Assembly (NCBI RefSeq): GCF_008974265.1
Contig: NZ_BKZW01000001.1
Location: 1,426,001-1,490,000, forward strand
From: Dictyobacter vulcani
Lineage (GTDB): Bacteria > Chloroflexota > Ktedonobacteria > Ktedonobacterales > Ktedonobacteraceae
Length of the DNA: 64,000 nucleotides
Reading direction: 5' to 3'
Part shown: positions 15,711 to 23,113 of the stretch, one piece after another
Layout of the letters: each line of letters starts with the position of its first letter
How positions within the stretch are numbered: the first letter of the stretch is position 1
Notes under the pieces: model-generated
Database searches by the model: none
What the model saw: the letters and a program-made list of their open reading frames with translations, nothing else
What the model was told of the DNA's origin: nothing
Position numbers and translations under genes: made by a program

Positions 15711-18281
15711 TTATGCGACTCCAATTTCGCCATTCTCCATCTGAATCTCAATCAAACGTGCGTAGAAGCCACCGCGTTGGAGCAAGCGATGATGGGTACC
15801 CTGCTCCACAATACGTCCCTGATCCAGGACAAGAATAAGGTCTACGTTACGGATGGTACTCAGACGGTGTGCGATCACGATTTGCGTACAAGAAAGACTA
15901 TTGAGACTCTGCTCGACCGCTCGCTCGGTCGTCACATCCAGGGCGCTGGTTGCCTCGTCGAGTAACATCAGGACGGGATTATTGGCCAGGGCGCGCGCCA
16001 ATGCCAGGCGCTGACGCTGTCCACCCGAGAAGACACTCCCACCTTCTGACAGCAACGTTTCATAGCCCATCGGCATCTTTTCGATATCCTCATGGATAGC
16101 TGCGGCTTTTGCGGCTCGGATAATCTGCTTCATACTCATATCAGAGTTATTGAAAGCAATATTTTCGCGCACAGAGCCACTGAAAACAAACGACTCCTGC
16201 AGCACAACACCAAACTGCCGCCGTACCTCCTGATAGTTGAGTTGCTTCAATGGGATACCATCATACAGGATATCTCCGCTGGTAGGAGTGATCAGACCGA
16301 TCAGCAATTTGCCCAACGTGCTCTTACCAGAGCCAGTCTTTCCAACCAGTGCCACCTTTTGTCCGGGTCGAATATGGACCGCGATATCATTCAAAACAGG
16401 TGGGGTATTAGGATCATATTGAAAACTTACCTGCCTCAGTTCAAGTGCACCTTTCAACCGTGGTGGTAACTGAACCTGCTGCAGGTCCTGCTCCGGTTCG
16501 CTCCCAAGTACATCCGCCAGACGGTCAAAGTGGGCATGCGCTATTTGTATTTTCTGTCCACTGGAGGCCAGTGAACTGAGAGGAACCAGAAATGAAACGG
16601 CCAGCGTGCTCAGTGCCAGCATAGAACCAACGGACATGGCACCATTGATCACCTGCGTAGCCCCTATCCAGAGCAGTAGTAGTGGCGATAAGAATTGCAG
16701 GATCTCAAAAGCAATCCCGACCATCGCCTGAAGATAGTTACGCTGGTTAGAAATATTCATCTCGTCAAAAAAGAGATTTGTCCAACGGGCCAGCGCTCGC
16801 TGTTCCGCGCCAGCGGCCTTCACCGTGGCAATACCGGCCAGCACCTCGTTCAGATATCCTTGCGTTTTTCCTTGCGCAATCAGATCACGCATGGTCAGCC
16901 TGCGAATAGCTGCGGCCGTAGATAGTAGCAAACCTACCTGCACTGCACCAATAACGATGGTCGCACCAGCAAATAGCTTCGATTGGATAATCAAGACTAT
17001 AAGATAGACAAGTACCGATGAACCATCCAGCAGAGTAGAGATCATCTGACCCGTTAATAGATCACGAATGGCCGCGTTGCTTTCCGCACGTGATAGCAGA
17101 TCGCCATTCAAACGCATCTGAAAGAAACGATAGGATAAACTCAGCAAGTGCTCCAGAAAGTGCAGCATCATTTGCGCATCCATACGTGTTTGCAGATAGA
17201 TAAGTAAAGAAACACGCAGTAGCTTCATGACGCCTTGCATCAGAATCAGGAAGAGCATACTGATACCAAGCATGATTAAAAGATTGCCAGCTTTGGTTGG
17301 GATCACATAATCGATAATCGTCTGTGTTAACAGCGGCGCGCCTAATCCAATAATCTGTAGTAACAGGGAAATGCCAATAATCTGGGCCATAACCCCGCGC
17401 ATATCTGGCAACGAGCGCAGATAGGTCCACAGCGAAAGAGTACGGGATGAAGTATGGCGCTCAAAACTTGCGCCCGGTTCGAGCATAATTAAGACACCTG
17501 TAAAACCCTCCTCAAACTCCGCCTGCGATAATTTTCTGCGCCCTGTTGCTGGATCAACGATATCCACATGCCGGCTAGACCAGCGCTCAATCACCACAAA
17601 ATGATTGAATTCCCAGTGAGCGATGGCTGGCAAGGTGAGAAAACGAAAATCATTCTTTTTCAACGAGACGGTACGCACCCGCAGTCCATACTGGCGTGCA
17701 GCCTTTACAATCGCCAGCGCGGACAGACCATCACGGCCCACCCCACAGAGGTCCTGCACATCCGAAACACTGACTGTACAGCCATGATAATTCAAGATCA
17801 TTGCCAGACAACATGCTCCGCATTCAACGGCACTCATCTGTCTCAGTTCATGCACACGACGCCAGCGTCTTTTGCGGCGAGGGGCTGACACTCCTGCTGA
17901 GGATGGCTGTCTGGCTTCCTGTGCCTGCTTCTGAACCAGTTGGGGCCTTGCGGCTGCTTGCTCTGGTACTATACTGGCAGGCTTGTTTTCAGGCACCCTC
18001 AGCACCTGTGGCTCCGGAGAAGATGCACGTGAAACCTGCTGGCCTTTAACCGCAGGCATCGGCCGGCTCGGCAATGAAAGGAGTTGAGGGCCAGAAGCTA
18101 TATGTTTATCAGTATGCAGATTATCCGTGGGAGGAGCAGAAATCGTGGAGGATACCGGGCGTCGAGAGTCAGTGCGCCGAAAAGAACCGGGTAACATAAG
18201 CCGGGGCGGCCCCTGCAGCTTCTGCGGCTTCTTGCTCACCATGCCTTTTCCGACAAATTGGGTATGCTGTTTCTGTTCCAT
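15711..18281 (-). CDS. Peptidase-containing ABC transporter (C39 peptidase, double-glycine peptide exporter)
   Basis: Bifunctional exporter of 856 residues that cleaves a double-glycine leader and exports the peptide through the membrane. Order: about 135 residues of Pro/Arg-rich, probably disordered extension; C39 peptidase with the catalytic Cys in SAVECGACCL (about residue 148), His in HWEFNHFVV and Asp in IVDPATGRR; a six-helix ABC membrane domain; and an ATPase domain with Walker A GKTGSGKST (about 648), signature SGGQRQRLALARAL and Walker B VLMLLDEATSALD. The long N-terminal extension is unusual, as these proteins normally begin near the C39 domain. The frame continues to 18389, but ATG 18281 has an AAGGA ribosome binding site lying in the end of the upstream gene, so the two are tightly coupled. 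Its cargo is probably the peptide at 18980-19237. Confidence 0.93.
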   Translation of the reverse strand: MEQKQHTQFVGKGMVSKKPQKLQGPPRLMLPGSFRRTDSRRPVSSTISAPPTDNLHTDKHIASGPQLLSLPSRPMPAVKGQQVSRASSPEPQVLRVPENKPASIVPEQAAARPQLVQKQAQEARQPSSAGVSAPRRKRRWRRVHELRQMSAVECGACCLAMILNYHGCTVSVSDVQDLCGVGRDGLSALAIVKAARQYGLRVRTVSLKKNDFRFLTLPAIAHWEFNHFVVIERWSSRHVDIVDPATGRRKLSQAEFEEGFTGVLIMLEPGASFERHTSSRTLSLWTYLRSLPDMRGVMAQIIGISLLLQIIGLGAPLLTQTIIDYVIPTKAGNLLIMLGISMLFLILMQGVMKLLRVSLLIYLQTRMDAQMMLHFLEHLLSLSYRFFQMRLNGDLLSRAESNAAIRDLLTGQMISTLLDGSSVLVYLIVLIIQSKLFAGATIVIGAVQVGLLLSTAAAIRRLTMRDLIAQGKTQGYLNEVLAGIATVKAAGAEQRALARWTNLFFDEMNISNQRNYLQAMVGIAFEILQFLSPLLLLWIGATQVINGAMSVGSMLALSTLAVSFLVPLSSLASSGQKIQIAHAHFDRLADVLGSEPEQDLQQVQLPPRLKGALELRQVSFQYDPNTPPVLNDIAVHIRPGQKVALVGKTGSGKSTLGKLLIGLITPTSGDILYDGIPLKQLNYQEVRRQFGVVLQESFVFSGSVRENIAFNNSDMSMKQIIRAAKAAAIHEDIEKMPMGYETLLSEGGSVFSGGQRQRLALARALANNPVLMLLDEATSALDVTTERAVEQSLNSLSCTQIVIAHRLSTIRNVDLILVLDQGRIVEQGTHHRLLQRGGFYARLIEIQMENGEIGVA

Positions 18282-18288
18282 AATCACT

Positions 18289-18867
18289 CTATCCTTCTGA
18301 TTTTCTGAGAAGTTGATTGAATCCTGGAAGCAAGGAAAGCACACTCTGCGATCCAGTCTGAATCTGTGCACTACATAGGCTACCAGCATAAACGCTTGAG
18401 GAAGCAGCAGACCCGATGGAAATAGTAACAGTAAAAGACGGCTCTACGATTACCTGCGCCAGTCCACCTTGAAGTTTGTAACGGCTACGTGCCTGGTCAG
18501 GACTTATCAGGGTTGCATCCACCTGCTCGACAATGCCAGTTACTCTGGTTGGGGTCGAGCCAATGTTCACGACAACGGCTTGCCCTGGATGAAGTCCTGC
18601 CCGCTGGTGCGGTGAAAAAAAGAGTTCGGCTACGGCTGTTTTCGCGCTTTGTCCGGCTACCTTCTGTTCGACAATTATTCCCTGACCCTGAATAACAACT
18701 GGCACCTGGATAGATAAGGCAAAACCCGCGGCACCAAAAAGGGCTAGCAAAAAAATCCAGAAGAAGATCAATGCCGGCGGATAAGCCACATGTAACAATA
18801 CTCCTTGCTCGTGTTTCTGCTGATATCGTTCTACGGCCTTTTCTCGGAAGATAGATCGTCCTGACAT
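18289..18867 (-). CDS. Minimal HlyD-like membrane fusion protein for peptide export
   Basis: The 192-residue protein starts with a basic cytoplasmic stretch SIFREKAVERYQQ typical of accessory proteins of NHLP/C39 exporters, then one transmembrane helix (about 34-56) and a short beta-barrel-like region with QVPVVIQGQGIIVEQ and a C-terminal VYAGSLCSAQIQTGSQS strand pair. Family members are normally 300-450 residues with a long coiled coil; here that hairpin is missing. It sits directly upstream of the exporter gene with a 7-base gap and should bridge exporter and envelope. ATG 18867 has a TGAGGAAAT ribosome binding site. It could be a natural short form or a deletion derivative; no frameshift is apparent. 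Confidence 0.75.
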   Translation of the reverse strand: MSGRSIFREKAVERYQQKHEQGVLLHVAYPPALIFFWIFLLALFGAAGFALSIQVPVVIQGQGIIVEQKVAGQSAKTAVAELFFSPHQRAGLHPGQAVVVNIGSTPTRVTGIVEQVDATLISPDQARSRYKLQGGLAQVIVEPSFTVTISIGSAASSSVYAGSLCSAQIQTGSQSVLSLLPGFNQLLRKSEG

Positions 18868-18893
18868 CGGTATGATATTTCCTCATAAACAGA

Positions 18894-18933
18894 CAAGGCA
18901 AAAGCCTAACCAATGGTTATAACTTTTGCCTTG
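18894..18933 (-). terminator. Attenuator-like hairpin between peptide gene and export genes
   Basis: An 11-bp perfect inverted repeat (18894-18904 against 18923-18933) lies between the peptide stop and the export genes. On the minus strand it is followed by only a short T-rich stretch, suggesting partial termination. Confidence 0.6.
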
Positions 18934-18979
18934 CCACACACAGGCATTCTGGGGTCCAGAGCAGACTGCCTGGCGTCAA

Positions 18980-19237
18980 TTAGGGGAGTAAGGTACCTGG
19001 AACAATCGCAGGCGTTGTGACGCTAGCGCCCGCGGCCTGAACCTTTATTCCACTTACACTCAAGCTGCTAACAGCACCTGTTGCCGTGTTAGTAACATTG
19101 CCAACGGTCGAAAATACGTCGACCATGTCAACAGTATTGAGCAGGCTACCACCTGAGACCTGGCTCAACTGCTCATCGGTGACTTCTTCCATAACCTGGT
19201 CCGTGATCTCTGTGTTTTTCTTTCCAAATTTAAACAT
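18980..19237 (-). CDS. Double-glycine leader peptide precursor (bacteriocin-like or signal peptide)
   Basis: The 85-residue precursor has a 30-residue leader ending DEQLSQVSGG, with hydrophobic residues at -12, -7 and -4 and Gly-Gly at -2/-1 as C39 exporters require. The predicted mature peptide is 55 residues, starting SLLNTVDMVD. It is rich in Ser, Thr, Val and Ala, has no Cys, one Phe as its only aromatic residue, one Lys and two Asp, so it is roughly neutral and not cationic as bacteriocins often are. No lanthionine, cyclodehydratase or radical-SAM gene is nearby, so it is probably unmodified. ATG 19237 has a strong AAAAGGAG ribosome binding site. It is first in the minus-strand unit before the fusion protein and exporter. 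No separate immunity protein is recognised. Confidence 0.85.
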   Translation of the reverse strand: MFKFGKKNTEITDQVMEEVTDEQLSQVSGGSLLNTVDMVDVFSTVGNVTNTATGAVSSLSVSGIKVQAAGASVTTPAIVPGTLLP

Positions 19238-19773
19238 GCTATACTACTCCTTTTCGTAAAACGTTTGCCTCCGCCATGCAACCATTTACGGTCAACTGGC
19301 AGTAGTAAAAATTGGCAAACAATAAACACTTCGACTCGGGCTCACACGATAAATGCTGCAAGCTATCTATACATTCCAGCCATAACAGACTCCGAAGATA
19401 GATATTCACGCATTCAGCGGTAAGCATTTCAAGACATTAAACACTTTTCTTGAAATTGTTGAGACCATAACACAAAACACCTTGTTTCCATCCCTACAGC
19501 ATAACTGCATTGCAAGAGCATTTTCTGCGGTCTCATTTTGTTATCGAAAAAGTCTGAAAAATGTTGCGCGATTTGAACGATTCCGTAAAAATTCGTTACC
19601 CGATAGATTTTCATTACCCGGGTGAGTAGGATAAAATATGCCAATCACAGCTCGTCTGTTTGGCAACCGGGTATAAATAGCCATTTTGGTTAGTATTTCG
19701 ATGAACATCGCAACATTACCATATATTGCCCCGATAACCATGCGAGATTTCAAAAATACCCTTGAGGAGCACC
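19238..19773. other. Divergent intergenic region between peptide operon and sigma-factor operon
   Basis: About 535 bases of AT-rich DNA. Short open frames on the minus strand have no good ribosome binding site and no recognisable content. It must carry promoters for both units; I could not identify an ECF-type promoter pair with confidence. Confidence 0.5.
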
Positions 19774-20325
19774 ATGCATCAACGACAACGGCAAGTCCTT
19801 AGCGGTTTACATGTTGAAAAGCTCTACAATAAACATGCACCTGATATTCTGAGATACATTCATAGATATATATTTTCAAATGAAAATGCTGATGATGTAT
19901 TAGTTGAAGTTTTTCTAGCTGCTATTGAGAGTCCAAACTTGCTCAAATTAACGATGGAAGAACAATTTGCCTGGCTACAACGCGTAGCACGCAACAAAAT
20001 AGTCGACCACCAACGCAGGGTCACCAGATATCCAGAGGTAACTCTGGACGAAATGTTGGATAGTCCATTTGATGCCGACCTGGTTACACCAGAAAAAGAA
20101 ATAGTGGAGCGAGAAGAAGTGGAATTATTGCGTTCCCATTTGTCTGTCCTACCAGAACTGCAACAACAGGTACTACAACTGCGTTTCGGTGAGGGTCTAC
20201 GTACCAAAGAGATTGCTTCAAAACTGCACAAAAGTGATGGTGCCATCCGATCCCTGCTATTACGTTCGCTCAATCTTTTACGGGATCTCTATAGCACACA
20301 TGACAAGGAGCGGATCAATGGATAG
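19774..20325 (+). CDS. ECF-type RNA polymerase sigma factor
   Basis: The 183-residue protein has sigma region 2 (YNKHAPDILRYIHRYI followed by NADDVLVEVFLAA), a short linker and region 4 (LQQQVLQLRFGEGLRTKEIA, then a helix-turn-helix with KSDGAIRSLLLRS). It lacks the long extra regions of housekeeping sigma factors. It would direct RNA polymerase to a small regulon. The ATG at 19774 has a GAGGAG ribosome binding site; an upstream TTG in frame overlaps that site. Its stop overlaps the start of the next gene by eight bases, showing translational coupling with a membrane protein that is the likely anti-sigma partner. The regulon may include the divergent peptide operon; that is inference from position. 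Confidence 0.9.
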   Translation: MHQRQRQVLSGLHVEKLYNKHAPDILRYIHRYIFSNENADDVLVEVFLAAIESPNLLKLTMEEQFAWLQRVARNKIVDHQRRVTRYPEVTLDEMLDSPFDADLVTPEKEIVEREEVELLRSHLSVLPELQQQVLQLRFGEGLRTKEIASKLHKSDGAIRSLLLRSLNLLRDLYSTHDKERING

Positions 20326-20764
20326 GGATGACGAAAAACTTACGCTAGAGAACGTAGATGAGCAAATAGAACAGTATCTTTCACAGCCTCGGACATCCAC
20401 TTCTGAGACTAAAACTCCGCTCGCTCGTACTACCCATAATCTGCACGATATTTATGCTGAGCAGCGTAGGTTAGAGCAAGCCTGGGCGCGTATTAATAAC
20501 CATATATCTGCATTGAATGCTGACAATGACGCCACAATCGCGGATTTGTCTACTATCCAACCTTCTCAGGCAAAAGAAAAGAAGGCCAGACCAGTTGTTG
20601 GAGAAGAGTCATCTCATCCTATCCTGCAGCTCAATAAAAAACGCTCCCAAAAGGCCGTGTATTGGAAGCGGCGCATGGTCGGATTTGGCGTCACGGCGGC
20701 AGTAATACTGCTGGCCATCTTCCTCTGGCCAACCATTTCATACCTGATGTCTATGGCACGCTGA
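20318..20764 (+). CDS. Putative membrane-bound anti-sigma protein, N-terminal part (frameshifted?)
   Basis: The 148-residue product begins with ATG 20318 inside the sigma gene stop. It is a charged cytoplasmic region (about 1-118, with a helical stretch RRLEQAWARINNHISALN) followed by one transmembrane helix (about 121-143, MVGFGVTAAVILLAIFLW) and ends five residues later. No known anti-sigma family is recognisable, but the coupling to the sigma factor suggests that role. The next frame, shifted by one, carries on directly with an extracytoplasmic-type PsbP-like domain pair that otherwise has no signal sequence. So the gene may really be one protein of about 500 residues broken by an indel near 20735-20765. 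Confidence 0.7.
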   Translation: MDRDDEKLTLENVDEQIEQYLSQPRTSTSETKTPLARTTHNLHDIYAEQRRLEQAWARINNHISALNADNDATIADLSTIQPSQAKEKKARPVVGEESSHPILQLNKKRSQKAVYWKRRMVGFGVTAAVILLAIFLWPTISYLMSMAR

Positions 20765-20790
20765 TCGGGCACCCAAAGCCTTCCAGCGTT

Positions 20791-21825
20791 GTGGTTACAC
20801 CTCAGAGCCAATCGACGGTAGATGTAGCCAATATGAAGGTCTATAGCAGTCAGTACTTCACCATCCAGTATCCAGCCAATTGGATCATTACACGCTTAAC
20901 AACTGGTGGATCTTCACAGCAAAGAGTGCAGTTCCGACCTTCCGCGACAAGTACTATTTTTGCTGATATTACAGTTTTACATAATAGTGGCTCTACTGCT
21001 ACTCAATTGCTGCATATGGATCCTGATGTCAAACTGGGGAGCGGACTCAGCACGAGTTCAGTTGTCTATCATGGTGTGCCCTGGATGACTGGCATCGTCA
21101 ACCTTCCGGCTTCTGATCACACTCCGGGCAGTAAACGTGAGGTTGCCTATACTAATCAGAAAACTCCTTACAGACTTGAGTTTGGCACAACAACAGACAA
21201 ATTTGACGCCTATAGGCCGGTTTTCAATAACATGTTTGCTTCGTTCCAGGCGCAGGATATGCCTTTAGCCACAGCTACCGCTACGGCGCCAGCTACAAAC
21301 AAACCAGGACCTCAAGTGACGCCAACGGCAACATCACTGGCGCAGGGAACGCCACCATCCGCGGCGACACCGACACCACCAACAACGCTGGCTGGCATAA
21401 AAGTGTATAGCGGTCAGTACTTCACCATTCAGTATCCAGCCAGTTGGTTAATTACCAACATAACTACTGGTGGTACCTATCAACAAACGGTGCAATTCCG
21501 TCCATCAGTGACGAGTGCAGCTTTTGTCAATATCAATGTACTAAATACTAGCGGATTATCGGCGGATCAACTGCTGAATATGGATCCTGATCTGAAATTG
21601 GGAAGTGGACTCAGCACGAGTTCTGCCACCTATAACGGCATGCTCTGGAAAATTGGCACGGTCAATCAGCTGGCGACATTGCTAAATCCAGCCAGCAAAA
21701 CAGAGATTGCATACACTAATCAGAAAAATCCTTATAAAATCGAGTTTAGTGCACCGCCAGATACATTTGATGCAAATACGCAAGCTTTCAATACCATGCT
21801 GGCTTCATTCAAACCAGCAGGTTAG
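20791..21825 (+). CDS. Tandem PsbP-like domain protein, probably the ectodomain of the upstream membrane protein
   Basis: Two repeats of about 140 residues resemble PsbP-like/DUF1795-type domains: the first begins MKVYSSQYFTIQYPANW (about 20830) and the second IKVYSGQYFTIQYPASW (about 21405), each closing with an F-x-x-M-x-A-S-F motif. A Thr/Pro/Ala linker separates them. No signal peptide or membrane segment belongs to this frame on its own, and a convincing ribosome binding site is missing; the start is set at a GTG for convenience and may be wrong. The frame is open back to 20662, through the transmembrane helix of the previous gene in the other frame, so a fused single gene is more likely. 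Function unknown; an extracytoplasmic ligand sensor is inferred. Confidence 0.65.
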   Translation: MVTPQSQSTVDVANMKVYSSQYFTIQYPANWIITRLTTGGSSQQRVQFRPSATSTIFADITVLHNSGSTATQLLHMDPDVKLGSGLSTSSVVYHGVPWMTGIVNLPASDHTPGSKREVAYTNQKTPYRLEFGTTTDKFDAYRPVFNNMFASFQAQDMPLATATATAPATNKPGPQVTPTATSLAQGTPPSAATPTPPTTLAGIKVYSGQYFTIQYPASWLITNITTGGTYQQTVQFRPSVTSAAFVNINVLNTSGLSADQLLNMDPDLKLGSGLSTSSATYNGMLWKIGTVNQLATLLNPASKTEIAYTNQKNPYKIEFSAPPDTFDANTQAFNTMLASFKPAG

Positions 21826-21871
21826 CCAAAACACGCCAATAAATCATGAACTATCCATTGGGGGATAACAA

Positions 21872-21915
21872 TGTATGCAGAGTACCTCTTTAAGATAAAA
21901 GGTACTCTGCATACA
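21872..21915 (+). terminator. Strong hairpin after the PsbP-like gene
   Basis: A perfect 16-bp inverted repeat (21872-21887 against 21900-21915) lies about 45 bases after the stop. The T-tract is poor, but the stem is strong. Confidence 0.7.
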
Positions 21916-21958
21916 CATCCGCCCGACTATACGTCCAGATGAGAGGCAGGTTTCTAAG

Positions 21959-22846
21959 ATGAAAAATATACGATGTCTTGCTATAATAGATAACATAAAG
22001 CAATCTCGACTCAAGCAGCGTCCTCACAAGATATCAGTGCCCCTTATCTCTCTACGCGCACTACTAGCCAGCCTTTTGCTGGTCATTATGCTGGGATCGC
22101 ACTCCGGGCTGCTAATGAAAACTGCCTATGCCAGCAGTACATGTGGCGTGCTCTTCGTGTGTCCAACACCGACTCCACAACCATTACCCACACCCACTCC
22201 ACAACCATTACCTACGCCCACTCCAGCACAATCAATGCCAACGCCAACGCCACCGACCAGTGCAACACCACCAATACATCCCAATCCAACAAGTGCTGCA
22301 GTACCAGGATTAGCACCGACAACTACGACCAAAGCATCGCCTACGGTCAAGGCAAAGGCTACCCCTACCCGCGTAAGCCAGACGCCAGTTCCTGCTTCGA
22401 CACCTGCCCCGACTACGCACGATGCACAGGCTGGAAACCAGCCAGCAGATCAAGCAGGAGACAGTGGTTTTTCTCGGATGTTGCTGATCATCGCGATTGT
22501 CTTCGTATGCCTGCTCATGGGTCTTGCAATCGGTCTCTGGTTCTTCCGCCGTAAGCTTTTGCCACCCATCAATGTCAAAAAGCCAGTCAGTGGCATTTCC
22601 TCCTGGACTCGTACCCTGAAGCCAGATGGCACCCTTAACGCGAATAACATAAATACTTTATCTGCCACTGAGACCGAGAACCATAGTGCTGCCACCATCG
22701 CCAGTAGTGCTGTACACTCCCCACAACTCGTTCTGTCGAATAAGACCGATATGGCCTCTAATAGCACTAGAACAGCGCCGAATCTGGCAGCGACCAACGC
22801 CAATAACTCATGGTATGATGTGTCAGACGAGCCATTCTCGGTTTAG
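21959..22846 (+). CDS. Proline/threonine-rich single-pass membrane protein
   Basis: The 295-residue protein has a long N-terminal signal region (hydrophobic LRALLASLLLVIMLG, about residues 32-46, ending at TAYASS), then a 100-residue extracytoplasmic segment of TPTPQPLP-type repeats and further Pro/Thr/Ala sequence. One transmembrane helix follows (about 172-194), then a positively charged FFRRK stop-transfer and a 100-residue cytoplasmic tail rich in Ser/Asn/Thr. I do not recognise a family. The layout suggests a wall-spanning stalk or surface anchor. ATG 21959 has a GAGAGG ribosome binding site at slightly long spacing. It is separated from the PsbP-like gene by a hairpin. Confidence 0.75.
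   Translation: MKNIRCLAIIDNIKQSRLKQRPHKISVPLISLRALLASLLLVIMLGSHSGLLMKTAYASSTCGVLFVCPTPTPQPLPTPTPQPLPTPTPAQSMPTPTPPTSATPPIHPNPTSAAVPGLAPTTTTKASPTVKAKATPTRVSQTPVPASTPAPTTHDAQAGNQPADQAGDSGFSRMLLIIAIVFVCLLMGLAIGLWFFRRKLLPPINVKKPVSGISSWTRTLKPDGTLNANNINTLSATETENHSAATIASSAVHSPQLVLSNKTDMASNSTRTAPNLAATNANNSWYDVSDEPFSV
22166..22225 (+). repeat. 24-base tandem coding repeat (TPTPQPLP)
   Basis: Two near-identical 24-base units (22166-22189 and 22190-22213) and half of a third encode a Pro-Thr-Pro stalk. Confidence 0.8.
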
Positions 22847-22980
22847 CCAGGGGTACGAGACGCATTAATTTTATCCACCTGTTTGACTGTTTGGTTATAG
22901 TAGTGTATATACGTTTTAATATATGCCTTTTCTATAGCGAATGCTTTACATAACTCGTTCAAAGCAGTCGAGCAGAAAAA

Positions 22981-23028
22981 ACTCCTCTATCTGTAAGTTT
23001 GTTCTGCTGAACAGTTGGATAGAGGAGT
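22981..23028. terminator. Intrinsic terminator between stalk protein and ABC-2 permease
   Basis: An 11-bp stem (22981-22991 against 23018-23028) encloses a second small GTTCTGC hairpin. Confidence 0.75.
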
Positions 23029-23113
23029 CTATTCTTACGTATGTATCATATGTATCATATGTGGCATAAATTTTTTCTACCTGGCTAGTGACTGTAATAG
23101 TTCAGGGGGGACT

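Noticed and set aside
19239..19753. Minus-strand open frames upstream of the GG-leader peptide, possibly a second peptide
   Set aside because: No double-glycine leader, no good ribosome binding site, and Cys/aromatic-rich composition typical of non-coding AT-rich DNA.
20735..20765. Programmed ribosomal frameshift between anti-sigma part and ectodomain
   Set aside because: No slippery heptamer or stimulatory hairpin was recognised in the overlap.
22126..22554. Frames on both strands across the proline-rich repeat
   Set aside because: Low-complexity coding repeats open all frames; only the frame with signal peptide and membrane helix is credible.
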